From Laburnicola sp. R22_1 (Eukaryota > Ascomycota > Dothideomycetes > Pleosporales > Didymosphaeriaceae): 64,000 nt of DNA. The DNA is taken from contig JACONQ010000017.1 of assembly GCA_014281115.1 (NCBI GenBank), forward strand, positions 1,488,001 through 1,552,000. The letters are read 5' to 3'. Both the position numbers and the translations under genes were made by a program. The notes under the pieces were generated by a model, which saw only the letters and a list, made by a program, of their open reading frames with translations, did not search any database and was not told the DNA's origin. Below, in pieces: positions 35,165 to 46,423 of this stretch (position 1 is its first letter; each line of letters starts with the position of its first letter).

Positions 35165-37132
35165 TCAGCCCTCCGACAGCTCGTTCTCTAATAGCACCAC
35201 AGCCTTCGCGACTACGTTTACCGGTTTGAAATTCTGCCTCTCCTCCCCCGACATGAAGAAGCACCTGTGGCCAGCGAGCGCGCTCTCAACATGCGTATCC
35301 GGCGGTAGTTCATCTGTCGGTTGGACGGCCAGCGCCGGGAAGAGACAAGCCTTCACTTTGCGGGTCCTAAACTTGACAACATCTGCTGTGGTTCTGAACC
35401 TGATGGCGTCTTTTTCGGTGCCGTCCTTCTCTACCTCCATCCAGGAATCATGGAAACACGTCCCTGGCGCCACGTAATGGATTCGATACTCCTTGGGACC
35501 TACAAGGAGGGATTGTTTTAGTTCTATGGCTTGCTTGAGCCATGAGCGAACGCCTCTCACCGCTTCAGCATGATCACAATCAGGCTGCAAGCGTTTATGG
35601 GCCTCGGAAAATTTCTCGAAGAGGGAATCGATGCGACTATTGACTTCTCCCTCAAGGTTTCCGGCCCTGAACAGCACTTTTGCTTTGAGCCTATCCAGAT
35701 GGCTTACTGCTGAGATGCCATCTGTCTTGTTAGCAACTGCCTGGAGCTACTGATAGTCTGCGACTTACTGCTCTGCTGAATCAACTGATAGATGATCATC
35801 TCGCCGGGATGCTGTATACAAATCGGCTCAGGTGATATGAACACTAAGTAGCATACGAGAGCGCCCAAGACAATTTGCACTGCTTGCGGATGTTGTATGC
35901 AAAACTTCTTGATGCCTGTGACCCAGTCTTCTAAAACCTGAACGTTTGGTTCGGTCGTCTCGAACAGCTCTTGAACGTGGGTCGCCAAGGATGTCGCCAG
36001 CTGCTCAGGAAGAGGCACTGAGCTCTCGACTTCCTCGAACACATGTCTAATACCTAGTACGATGTCCGTCCAGGTCCGCTGAAGCTCTATTTTGGAAGGA
36101 ACTGGCAGGTCGTACGATCCACCTGTGAAATTCACGCTGCCCATTATTGCCTGCAGCGTTTCTTGGAGCTTTCGCTTCCACTCGTCGGCACAGATGAGGT
36201 CGTTTAGTAACATGGGCATGGCTACCGCGGGCTCTTGGCTCAACGTGGTTTCGATGCTGTTGAGTCTACCCGTCAGCCCTGGTGTTACCTCGCCTCTTTT
36301 CAGAAGGGTAACCACCTCTACCATCGATACCAATGTGTTGATAAGCTCTAGTTTTAGCGTCCCTTCGGCCGCCGTGTTTTGTTCGCTGGGTGAGAGTGCG
36401 CTTGACGCAAGGTCGAGAACTTTTTCAAGTCGTTGATGCGAAGAGTCCGGCATAGTATTTGGAGGAGCGGACGGTCCAGGGCTATCCGGTATGACCACGA
36501 TTTGTTGCACAGCATCATTTGCGGGTGTTCCATTGTGTGCTTCTGTCGGATTGTTCTCTTGTGGGGGAGGCGCCAAGTCGTCCTCCACGCTCATTTGAAC
36601 GTCGTCGTCGATCGATTTCGGGGCAGGACTCAAGCTTGGGGTTGGCGTTGAGCTCGGGCTAGGCGCATACGATGACTGTCTCTCTGAAGAGTTGTCGACA
36701 TGATCGACGGTCTGAGAAAAATGTCAGTCCATCTTCCCTTTGTGTAACACAAATGCCTATAATTACTTTGAGAGCCCGTGGCTTGGTTTTCTTGGTCTTC
36801 CGTTGAACTTTTGGCAATTTCCATTGGCCAAGCTGATCTTGTATTGCCTGTCTCACCGAAGGTGAGATCCTCTCGTGGCGCAATGCTTTGATTCCTTTGC
36901 GATAGAACCGTTCTCTCAAGGTTGCTGTGGTCAACCCGAGCGTGTCTCGAAGCTTACTGAGCACTTGCCTTTTTATATCGCCAGTTCTAGTCCGTCCATC
37001 GCATCGCTTGATACGCGAGAGCTCCTTCCCAACTGTTGTGCCGTAATCCTTTTCGTTCTCAAGGCAGTAGTGGCTCCAGCTCAGAATGAACGCAATCTCC
37101 TCGTCCTCCCAGACGAATTTTTTCCTGGACAT
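35165..37132 (-). CDS. SANT/Myb-like N-terminal domain protein, function unknown
   Basis: Three exons: 36767-37132, 35769-36711 and 35165-35721, with GT-AG introns of 55 and 47 bp in compatible phases; 621 aa. The first 90 residues (MSRKKFVWEDEEIAFILSWSHYCLENEKDYGTTV and onwards) look like a Trp-containing helical SANT/Myb or trihelix-type DNA-binding fold. A basic stretch (KVQRKTKKTKPRALK) and a Ser/Pro-rich linker follow. A hydrophobic segment near residues 397-418 (AVQIVLGALVCYLVFIS) could be one membrane helix. The C-terminal part (CFHDSWMEVEKDG...) is unfamiliar. It is divergent from the Hsp70-like gene, with 535 bp between them, a possible functional pair. No broken codons were seen. 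Confidence 0.75.
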
Positions 37133-37667
37133 CTTGCGTGCCGTAAGTGAGATGCTGATTTGCTCGATTTAGGACAGGAAGACGAGGCAAGCTGGTAGGG
37201 GACCAGGTGTCGCTCTGATGCCAAGTGAGGTTGTCTTGAAGCGCCACTGATCCAGGTTTCAGGTGAGGGAAAAGCGCGGGAGCTACCACGTCTGAGCAAA
37301 GCAAACCAATGCGAGATACAAAGCGGGTGTCGCGTAGAAGTTTCCAGATGGGTGCACGCGCCCGCCTTCGCTTGATCGGCGCACCGCAACAGACAAACAC
37401 GATCCCGTCACCTTGCCTTCACGTGACGTCCAGGTCACACGGGTGGTATTTTGATTGGTTGTGCGCCCCGCGTTTGCTTCTACGCGTCGACGCCGCCACT
37501 ATCTGCAAGTGTCTCTTACCTTCCATTTGTGTTTACAGCCTTTCTGTGTTTCAACCGCTCCCCTCACCTTCTGTTCGTCTCTGCGCTCGTCCTCTTCTAT
37601 TCTACTCCGTCCTACCTTGAGCCGCATTACATCCCTTGCGGAGCTTCTCAGGCTCCAAACAGGGAGG
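37133..37667. promoter_or_regulatory. Shared intergenic region between SANT-like and Hsp70-like genes
   Basis: 535 bp separating divergent start codons. The right half is rich in C and T, as expected for a fungal leader. The Hsp70 frame opens upstream of 37668, but the ATG at 37668 is the first with a sensible context. Confidence 0.45.
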
Positions 37668-40060
37668 ATGTCTCAGCCTCTTCGCCGGTCTACTCGCCCG
37701 CATAAACCGTCCAATCGATACTCTGAGTTCCAGAGCGAAGCGGATGCTTCAGACGTGGAAATTCCCAAGTTTGTCCAGAGGAAGCGCAAAAACTATGAAC
37801 TTCTTCATTCGGAAGCCCGCAAGAGGGTACATGACCAACTACTCTCTCTGAAGGGAGCTAGCGAGCCGGACTTTCGACTTGCAATTGACCTAGGCACTAC
37901 GCGCACGTCCGCCCGTTTCTGCACCAAGACTGATCGCCCTGATCAATCACACCAAATCCAGCGCTTTCCTGACGACCCGTACCCTGCAAACGACAACAGA
38001 CAGATGCCTACCGAGAGCTGCTACATCAAGTTGACCCATACCGCACCTCGTCAGTTGAAGTGCGGCTACGAGGTCGATCAAGCTTTGAAATTGCCCGAGA
38101 CTGACCGGTACTACAAACCGATTCATATCCAACGAATGAAGATGCTTCTTGACAATAGCTCTCAAGGAGAGCGGTACCGGGAAAGTTGTCAAAGGATATA
38201 CGGAAGTTGCGTGAGGATGGCGACATCTCTGACCAGTTCGATATTATCGTCCAATATCTGACCAAATTTCTCCAACATTGCAAGGATGTAATGGTGGATT
38301 ACGGATACAACGAGAATAGTTCCGTGGAAGTATCGTTTGGCGTGCCAGTCTGTTGGACTGCCAGTGCCAACGCCGCTATGGAAAACTGCATGCGAAAAGC
38401 AATGGTGACAGCCAACTTCGGCATCCCTACCGGAAATACAACGCCCAAGATCTTTATCGTCAATGAAGCAGAAGCTTCAGCTATTCACGCTCTTCAGTCA
38501 GGCCTGATAGAGTCCTATCGTGGAGAAATCATCCTTTTGGTCGACTGCGGCGGTGGAACAGCTGATGCTGTTCTTTTCGAAGTGGGGAATGAATACCCAT
38601 TTCGAATAGCCGCAGTGGTGACTGAACCAACAGGTAGGTCACCATATGCCCTGTTTTCATGGGATTGAAAGCTAACGAATGTATGTCAGGCATATTGGCC
38701 GGTGGATGCGATCTGAATGATGCAATGGCCGACCGTGCCTGGAAAGACCTATTCCCAGAGAAACATTGTGTCCGGTATCCAACGAAGATTCCTTTGACGG
38801 CTTCATAAAAGAGTGGATTATCGCCCCTTTCGAGGAACGGGAGAAACGTCACTTCAAAGGGCAAATTGGTGACCACCGTTTGATCTTTCGCATCCCTGGA
38901 CTGAAAGCAAGTGCGACCAATCAACCCATAAAGAGGAATACTTACGAGATACACTTGTGAGTGATTTTCATATCGACGATTCGCTTCTAGTGCTGACTTC
39001 ACAAGTGACGACATGCGCGCTATATTCGAACCTACTTTGGATAAGATCAAGAAGCTAGTGAAGAATAAGATCAGCGAAGCTGTAGCCAAGAACCACAAAG
39101 TCTCCAAGGTTGTTCTCGTAGGAGGCTTAGGAGATTCTAGAGCTCTTCGAGATTCCATGAGTGTGCTCACTGAGAGGATGAATGAGGACCTAAATCTGAG
39201 CATGGAGTTCGTCCGGCCGCCAGGGTATATCCACCATCCTCCTGGTTATGGAGATAGACATAGCTAACTATCACAGGTCTCCAGGTGCAACAGGCGTTGC
39301 GGAAGGAGCGCTAATGCGAAATCGTGACCGAAGTCACGGCCCAGCTAGGGACCTCTGGCTGAGCTTCGGTGTCAGTAGGACCGAGCTGCGGAGCGCACTT
39401 CCTGAGGAGGCGCGAGACCAAGATTGGCAGATAAGCGAATACGACGGGGAAGAGGAAGTTCTTGACACCATCATGTGGGTTCTCAAGAAGGTCAGTTAAT
39501 ACTCTTTCTATACAGTACTATACCGGATGTGATACTGTGTTGTCACGCATGACGGAGTCTGCGGTAACTAGAAGACATCGTATGGGCTTACATTTACCAG
39601 GGTCAACGACCTTTAGACAGAGAACACTCTGTGGAGTTTGATTCGGTCCATTGCTTCGACACCATGTCAGAGTCTTGGAAAGCGCCCGAAAAATTATACG
39701 TATCCGAGACCTGCACCCAAGACGGATTTCGGCTCGACCACCCTAAGAACGAAGGCAAGTTATCGATCTCACGCGTCACACTCGTTAATACATTATCCAA
39801 CCCGTGACTTTTCAGGGAAAGTCATCCAATACGGCACAATTATCTCTGACCTTAACTGTCTGAAACACCTAATTCCACCCACCTACGACAAGCGTACCAA
39901 GAGGGAGTATTTCAGAGTCCAATATCGAGTGCTGTTGGTAGTCGTGGACCGAAATATCTTCCCCTTTGTGCAATACCCTGCTGAAGAGGGAACAGAATTG
40001 CTCAATGACCCCCGGCAGGGCTTCTCTATGGCAGCCGCATTCCAGCCGGGTACCGAATGA
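37668..40060 (+). pseudogene. Hsp70-like ATPase gene with two frameshifts
   Basis: An actin-fold ATPase of the fungal Hsp70-like group. Predicted introns: 38634-38689, 38957-39005, 39225-39276, 39491-39600 and 39755-39815; the last has a GC-AG border (GCAAGT donor). Motifs seen: phosphate-1 LAIDLGTTRTSARF, phosphate-2 ILLVDCGGGTADAVLF and adenosine KVVLVGGLGDSRAL, all needed for ATP binding. Two single-base losses break the frame: one in an A-run at about 38180, just before SKDIRKLREDGD, and one at about 38765, after DLFPEKH. No intron explains either. The rest of the gene, including all splice sites, is well kept, so the decay is recent or the two sites are assembly errors in homopolymer-like context. 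Related proteins often lack the canonical substrate-binding domain; the role is unknown. Confidence 0.8.
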
Positions 40061-41215
40061 TTTCTATATGGGGATTGGATGGGTCGTTACGAATGTGCTT
40101 GTTTCTGTCATGGTTATCTGATCTGAACTGGATTGGATTGTTGGACTAGTCTCCAGCTCTGTCGACCTTGAAAACTGTTTGTAAAGCAAGAGATGGCCCG
40201 GTGATGTACTTGTGCGCGATGGCAACGATCAGCGAGCGATTATGCAGAGGATTTCATGTGGTTGGAAGAGAAATTTTTTTTATTCGTTTTCATTAGACTA
40301 TTCTCACCAAGAGGGACGTCAGCCGGCCATAGTAATCGTATGTGGTTGGAAGAGAAATGAAAAGTCTTCCTGTGTAATTTAGCGAGGTGTCTGAATATGT
40401 AGCACGACTACATTTTCCAGCAACTTCACCATTGCCTTCCGTATACTGCTGCGGTGTACAATACCACAACGTGCTACACGAATTTCCTTGGATATGCGTT
40501 GAAACACGCACAGCTAACAGGCTTACTAGGTTCTATACGGCTAGATGTTTCTTGATTATGATAAGCAGCTTATGGCAAGCATTTTAGATAGTTCCGACAT
40601 ACATGTATCCGTCACCCGTGAACCCGTGGACCCTTTTAGTGTTTGGTCCTTCCTAGAACGCTCGTTACACTCTTACCTTCTGCAAAGATAACATTAACGC
40701 GCCTTCTATATACTCTTAATAGCGTATAATTATAATCCATAGTAAACAAAGAGTTAAGCCTACATCAACTGCAGATCTTAGGAACGCACAACCCCCATAA
40801 GTGGACCTAAGCTGATCACGTGACGACACAATCACCTCACAGTTCTTGGCTCTCACTAGAATACTCATCATGCATTCAACGCTCTTGCCCTCTTATTAAG
40901 ATAACGTTAATGCACCTTCTGTATTTTGTAAATGAGCACCAATAAGAATTTAGGCGTAATGCCTAGTTGACTTTTCTTCGCATAGTATTGACCGCGCATT
41001 CGGGGGACGCAGAGTGGATATAAGGCAAGATTGTATGAAGTGAGTGGGTTTTTCATTATGCTCGAAGCGTCTGGAAGAGGGATGAAACAGGCCTGATAAG
41101 CCTCCATGCCTCTCCAGGAATAAAAAAGCCGTTACTATAACAAGCCCAAAAAATAAACAAGTCATGCAAAAGATAACTCATCGATTTCACCCTCAAAAAT
41201 AGCTAACACGCACCC
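40061..41215. other. Gene-poor region with a diverged direct repeat
   Basis: About 1.15 kb with no credible gene. It holds two related segments (about 40640-40715 and 40850-40925). Confidence 0.5.
40640..40925 (+). repeat. Diverged direct repeat pair
   Basis: The cores at about 40685-40712 and 40898-40925 match with transitions only (AAGATAAC, TTAA, CCTTCT, TAT preserved). Weaker similarity extends upstream. The spacing is about 212 bp. Confidence 0.5.
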
Positions 41216-42339
41216 CTACAGCCCCCTCAAAGCCCTCCACCACCTCGACTGCATCTCCACCCTCCCCTGCTCCTCAATCAACCACGCCCACTTCTCCCAA
41301 AACCACTCCTGCACCTCCCAATTCCTCCGATCCCACGGCAATCCCTCCTCCTTCCCGCGGGACCGCCAGCACACCAAGCCGCCGCGCAAAATATCCTTCT
41401 TAAGCTCAAACCTATCGTAAGTAGGCGGATCCGTATAGCCGAGCGTAATAGCGCGTTCCCGGAACCACGGGAAGGGAATAGTATCGATGAAGGGATGATG
41501 CGGGATGCGCGTTTGAGCCGGTGTGGGGTACAGGTCTGGGGGAACGCGTTCGAGTGTTATAGCTGAGATGTGGGAGGGGGAGGGGGGCAGGGCGAGGGGC
41601 GAGTACCAGGGTGAGAGGGTGGTGGGTTTCATGAGGTCTTCGATGGGCATGCCGATTTTCATGCAGTTGTAGAATACGACTTCGATCTGCGATTGGCGGC
41701 TCAGGAAGATGCCGTCTGTGGTGGGGTTGGGTAGCGGGTATATGGGAGGGGAGGGGTTGTCCATGGTTAGGGTGCGCCAGTTGCCGGTTGGCCAGGCGAT
41801 TGGGCGGCGTTTCTGTTCAAGGGTTACGATGGTGTCTTTTTCGAGTTTTAGGACGCGGAGGCCGGCGATGAGAATTTTGGAGAGGGGGGGGCGTCTCCTC
41901 GAGGGCGTAGGTTATGAGGTCGTCGAGATCGGGGGCGGGATTGTCTTTTAGGAGGTGCTTGAGAGCTGCAAAGGAGGAGCTGGGTGTGTTTGGTGATGGT
42001 GATGTTGATGATGATGGTTCATTTTGTGTGTCGACGTCGTGGTCGCTCAAGTCTTGGAGAAAATGTTCAGACAGTATCTCAGGGCCGATGTTTTGCGCGC
42101 AATCATCAGCATTGGTATCATTTCCTTGTTGTTGCGCTGCTGCGGCCTGCCGTTCAAGAAGTTCCAATCGCTCTTTACGTCTTTTGCCTATCCCCACGAA
42201 TCAGTAGCAATATCTCAGCGATCCCAGGGACAAATCACAAACGGTATAGCTTTTGCGCCGCTCAATTCTGATCGCGCCTTTTGTCCGTGATTTTCCGCTT
42301 GTACGGAGTTTTTTTGTTCGACTGTTGCGAGGCTTCCAT
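41216..42339 (-). pseudogene. bZIP / DUF3425 transcription factor pseudogene
   Basis: Start MEASQQSNKKTPYKRKITDKRRDQN at 42339, the beginning of a bZIP basic region. The next codon is TGA (42262-42264) where the family has Arg (CGA); the frame then continues AAQKLYR, a GT-AG intron of about 50 bp removes 42198-42245 or so, and KRRKERLELLERQ follows. A second lesion is a frameshift in a run of eight C (minus strand) at about 41885-41893, before KILIAGLRVLKLEKDTIV. The remainder is a DUF3425 domain: HPFIDTIPFPWFRERAI, FELKKDILRGGLVCW and WEVQEWFWEKWAWLIEEQGR. This family comprises fungal bZIP-type regulators. With a stop inside the DNA-binding region and a frameshift, it cannot make the full protein. 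Confidence 0.87.
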
Positions 42340-42666
42340 TCCGGCTATTGAATTTCTCCGACGGCGCGTAAGCCAAAATTTGACCGTGTGAAAAGGTTCT
42401 GGTAGGAGAGAGAAGGAGGCGTGGCACGGGGTGCATTCTCATGCTGTTGCCGCCGGTATGGCTCGCGTAAGCCATTGTTCCGCTTTGGGACTAGTGACGG
42501 ATATACGGTGCTGTCCGCTCCATCGTGAATCCCGCTCCTACTCGCGCACCAATCTCGAATTGGAACTGCAGTAGTACTTCGCGTTCAAAGATAACATGGC
42601 AGCATCACGAGATAGGCAGGTGCCGACTAATGAGGAGGATTGCATCGGACCACCATTCCACGGCGA
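42340..42666. other. Upstream region of the bZIP pseudogene
   Basis: 327 bp between the bZIP start and the Fot-2 element. Nothing recognisable beyond promoter space. Confidence 0.4.
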
Positions 42667-42668
42667 TA

Positions 42669-44766
42669 CCGTGTTTCATCACCTGACGATCGGCCCCACC
42701 GGACGATCGATTTTCCGCCTCAACAGCCCAACTTCGGCACCTTTTGCAACGCTCTATACAACGAATATGGCCAAATTAAGTGCTGCTCTTAACTATTTGA
42801 GCTCGCTAAGCATCTCTGAGAAGCCTAATTACACCAAAGTCGCTCAAAAATATAGCTGCGATCGCAATACGTTGTCGCGCCGGCATCGCAGGGTGCAGGG
42901 CACGCGCGACGCGCTGGCCGACAGCCAGCGCCTCCTCAACTCCCAACAGGAAACTGAGCTTCTACAATATATTGATGGCCTTTGCGAACGAGGATTACCC
43001 CTACAAAGGAGATGATACGAAATTTCGCATCAGAAATAGCTAGGAAGCCTGCTGGCAAAAACTAGGTTGACCGATTTATACGACGCCACAAAGTCGACCT
43101 ACTTTCGCACTGGACCTCTGGTATAGACGCCTCACGTAAACGCGCCGACTCTGCCTTCAAGTACGCCCTATATTTCGAGCTCCTACGTAAAAAGATTGAG
43201 CAGTATAACGTCAACAAGCGCCACATGTACAATATAGATAAGAAGGGTTTCCTAATTAGGGTGCTGTCAAAAATAAAGCGTGTCTTCTCCCAACAGCGCT
43301 ATAAGAGCGGCGGCATTAAACAAATGCTCCAGGACGGCAATCGCAAGTAGATTACGACGCTGGCATATATTTGCGCTGATAGAAGCTCTCTTACGCCTTG
43401 CTTGATTTATCAAGCGCAGTCAAACAATATACAAGACACCTAGTTACAAGATTTTAACAACTCCTCACACAAAGCTCTCTTTGCAGTATCACCAAGTGGA
43501 TGGACGAACAACGATTTAGGCCTAGCATGGGTCAAACAGGTGTTTGACAGGGAGACTAAGGCAAAGGCGCGCCGCGATTATCGTCTACTACTCCTTAACG
43601 GCCATGGATCGCATGTTACAATGGAGTTTATTAACTACTGCGATCAAAATAAGATCCTCCTGGCCATCTATCCACCTCATTCAACCCATACGCTCCAGCC
43701 GCTCGACGTCGCGCTATTCAAGCCTCTCAGCACTACCTACTCTGCTAAACTTACTGAGTATTTAAATAAGTGCCAGGGCCTCTCAAGAGTCACAAAGCGC
43801 GACTTCTTCACTATGTTTGAGAGGGCCTAGCAGTGCTCCTTTCAAGAAAATACGATCTGCAGCGCCTTTAAGGCCACTGGCCTAGTGCCTTTCAACCCCC
43901 AAGTAATCCTTCAGCGCTTTAATAATATAGACCCAGAGCGGCCATCCTCAAGCGATAGCAGCTCTTCTGTACTTAGCGCTTCAGATTGGCGTAAAATTGA
44001 GAGACTCTTGCGCCAGGTTGTCGCTGATACTTACGCTGAGGGGTCCCGGCAGCTCTCCCGCACTATGCACTCAATTTCAGTGCGCAACGCCCTCCTAAAC
44101 CATGAAAATAAGCGTTTACGAGAAGCGCTAGCCCAGAAGAAGCGCCCTACGCAAGGAAAGCCTCTACTGCTTAAACCACCTACAAATTACGCTAGTGGCG
44201 CCATGTTTTAGTCCCCCACAAAGGTCAAGGAAGCTCGCCAACGCCAGGCACAAAAAGATTAGGAGGCAAAGGCTAAGGAGCAAGAGAAGGAGCAGAGGAA
44301 GGCTATCCAGGAGGAGCGGAGGCGTACAAAGGCTATACAAAAGGAGGAGCGCGCCCAGGCCCTGGCGTCAACCCAGGCGCTTCGGGCACCAAAAGCAAGG
44401 CCCCCAAAGGCATCCAAGAAGCTCCTCTCCTACTCCAAAACACCTCCAAGGTGACGCGTAAGGGCAAGGAGAAGGCTATTACACCTCCTTTAATTAATGA
44501 GGAGGATGTAGAGTACAACTTTTCATCTGTTGTAGATGTGGCGCCTACGCCAGCGCGTACACGCCGGGGTCGCTCTTTACGGCTCCCTGAGCGTTATCGC
44601 ACCTAATAAAGTATCGCGATTGTCTCCTATGCCCCTCAAAAGCTCTCCACCAAAAAATCTAGCCTGTATACAATTTGTATTGCGTTGTACAGCTTCAAAA
44701 GTTGTACGCACGGGCCCCGCCAAATCGATCGTCAGGTGGGGCCGATCGTCGGGTGATGAAACATGG
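42669..44766 (+). mobile_element. Fot1/pogo-type DNA transposon (Fot-2)
   Basis: 2098 bp flanked by TA at 42667-42668 and 44767-44768. Inverted repeats of about 45 bp start CC(G/A)TGTTTCATCACC and contain two GACGATCG copies per end; the two ends differ at only a few, mostly C/T or G/A, positions. Its tip sequence differs from those of Fot-1 and Fot-3. Confidence 0.92.
42777..44606 (+). pseudogene. pogo/Fot1 transposase pseudogene
   Basis: Begins MAKLSAALNYLSSLSISEK with an HTH (VAQKYSCDRNTLSRRHR). A frameshift at about 43005 follows ERGLPLQ. A few TAG codons stand at Trp sites (for example before VDRFIRRH and in the KW-IT region). The DDE core is otherwise clear: LLLNGHGSHVTMEFINYCDQNKILLAI and HSTHTLQPLDVALFKPL. 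The charged C-terminal tail is broken by frameshifts and ends in RYRT before the TAA at 44606. It is less decayed than Fot-1. Confidence 0.88.
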
Positions 44767-44909
44767 TAACGGCTCAATGCCACGAAGCAACATCAGGCAG
44801 TTTCCCCAGCGACATACAAAGTACGATCGCAGACAGAGCTGTAGCCATACAACTAGTTCCAAATCTCCCACAACGAACTCAACCAACAACCATACAACCG
44901 TATCCTGAG

Positions 44910-46051
44910 ATGGAGAACAAAGCCGCCTTCCTCCTCGCCCCAAACACCCCCTTCTCAATCCAATCCACCCCCATCCCTACCCCCGAATCCCACGAAGTCC
45001 TAATCCTCAACCACGCCCTCGCCATCAACCCCGTAGACTACAAGCAACAAGACACAGGCGTCCTAGTTGAAAAATACCCACACGTACTCTCTCTCTCTCT
45101 CTCTCTCACTTCTCTTCTCCCCCCTCACCCACCTCACCCAAAATACTAACCCTCTCCTCCCCCCAGATCCCAGGCACCGACATCGCAGCCACCATCCTCA
45201 CAGTCGGCACCTCAATCACCACCCTCCACCCGGGCGACCGCGTCGCTGCCCTCGGCCCCTCCTCACCGACAAAAACATGTTGGTTGTCACGATTGCCCCC
45301 CACCTCGTAACCCACAACCCTTCCCACGCAGACTTTCAATCCCACACCCTCGTCCCAGGCCACTTCGCCGCGCGGATCCCCAACAACCTACCCTTCACGG
45401 ATGCCGCTGTCCTCTAGGTCTTGCCACCGCAGCCAGCGCCCTCTTTTCGCCCGAGTATTTGAGCCTCCATGTCCCCTGCGCGGGGGTCGATGCCCCTGCC
45501 GCGAACAAGGAGAAGGTAGTCCTGATCTGGGGCGGCGCGAGTAGCGTTGGGAGTTGCGCTGTGCAGCTGCGCAAGGAGGCTGGGTATACGGTTGTTACGA
45601 CGTGTTCGCGGACATGAGCGCGGCGCGGGCGTTCGACTACACCGATAGCGACATCGTGCAGCAACTTATCGAGGCAGCGAAAGAGAAGGAAACGGTCGCA
45701 GTCTATGGCGCCATCTCGTCTGAAGCCACGCTCGCTTCTTGCGTCGTCTTTCTCCACGCGGTGGGCGGTGGGAAGCTCTCGTATACAGTCCCTACGACGA
45801 AGCTTCCTGAAGTACCGGAGGGTATTGTTGTTGCTGCTGGGCCGCCACCGCTTCAGGGCAAGGATGGCGGGCCGCCGGTGTGGAAAGAGGTGTGGGATGA
45901 GTTTATGGGGGAGGGGTTGCGGAAGGGGAAGTTGAGGGCTAAACCGGAGGCTTTTGTGATTAAGGGGGGGTTGGAAAAGGTGCAGGAGGGTGTGGATATG
46001 GTGCGGAAGGGGGTCTCGAATAGGAAGGTTGTGGTTGAGTTGGTGGAATAG
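44910..46051 (+). pseudogene. Zinc-free MDR-type oxidoreductase (enoyl-reductase-like) pseudogene
   Basis: Starts MENKAAFLLAPNTPFSIQST with a GT-AG intron at 45084-45166 that contains a CT microsatellite. The frame continues IPGTDIAATILTVG and HPGDRVAALG, typical of the GroES-like half of medium-chain reductases. Lesions: the frame breaks after GDRVAALG; a one-base loss at about 45414 creates a stop in the AAVL/GLATAASALF region; and a deletion plus frameshift after TVVTTCS (about 45600) removes part of the Rossmann fold. The NADP-binding WGGASSVGSCAVQL block and the C-terminal EAFVIKGGLEKVQEGVDMVRKG survive. The family acts in trans-enoyl reduction or quinone reduction. Fot-2 ends 143 bp upstream of the start codon, within the promoter. 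Confidence 0.8.
45087..45107 (+). repeat. CT dinucleotide microsatellite
   Basis: About ten CT units in intron 1 of the MDR pseudogene. Confidence 0.85.
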
Positions 46052-46423
46052 GGGGAAGTCTTGGAGGACTATACTTTGGTGCTTTTAAAGAGGAATGCGC
46101 TCATGGTACCTGGTATTGACGAATGCAAGACCGCTGTTGATGGCAATTGATCAAGATCAGAAGTAGTTACGTTTCATTACAAACAGAACGTATCGATTCC
46201 GGAGACTTTGTCGAGTGCCGAGACCCGTGGCTTGACGTATAATACGATTTCAACGTCGATTGTAAGTTCCCTATATGCAGCGGTTAATGAACCACGACAC
46301 ATTGTTGGCATTTATGATAAGATACTCGGATTGAGCATAGACCAAATCGACCTGTCGATCTTTTATTATTAACGGATTAGAGGATTAACAAGGTGGTATC
46401 TATCTACTGCGCTTTTCATTGTG
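46052..46423. other. Convergent 3' intergenic region
   Basis: 372 bp between the MDR pseudogene and the stop codon of the FAD oxidoreductase gene. Nothing recognised. Confidence 0.4.
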
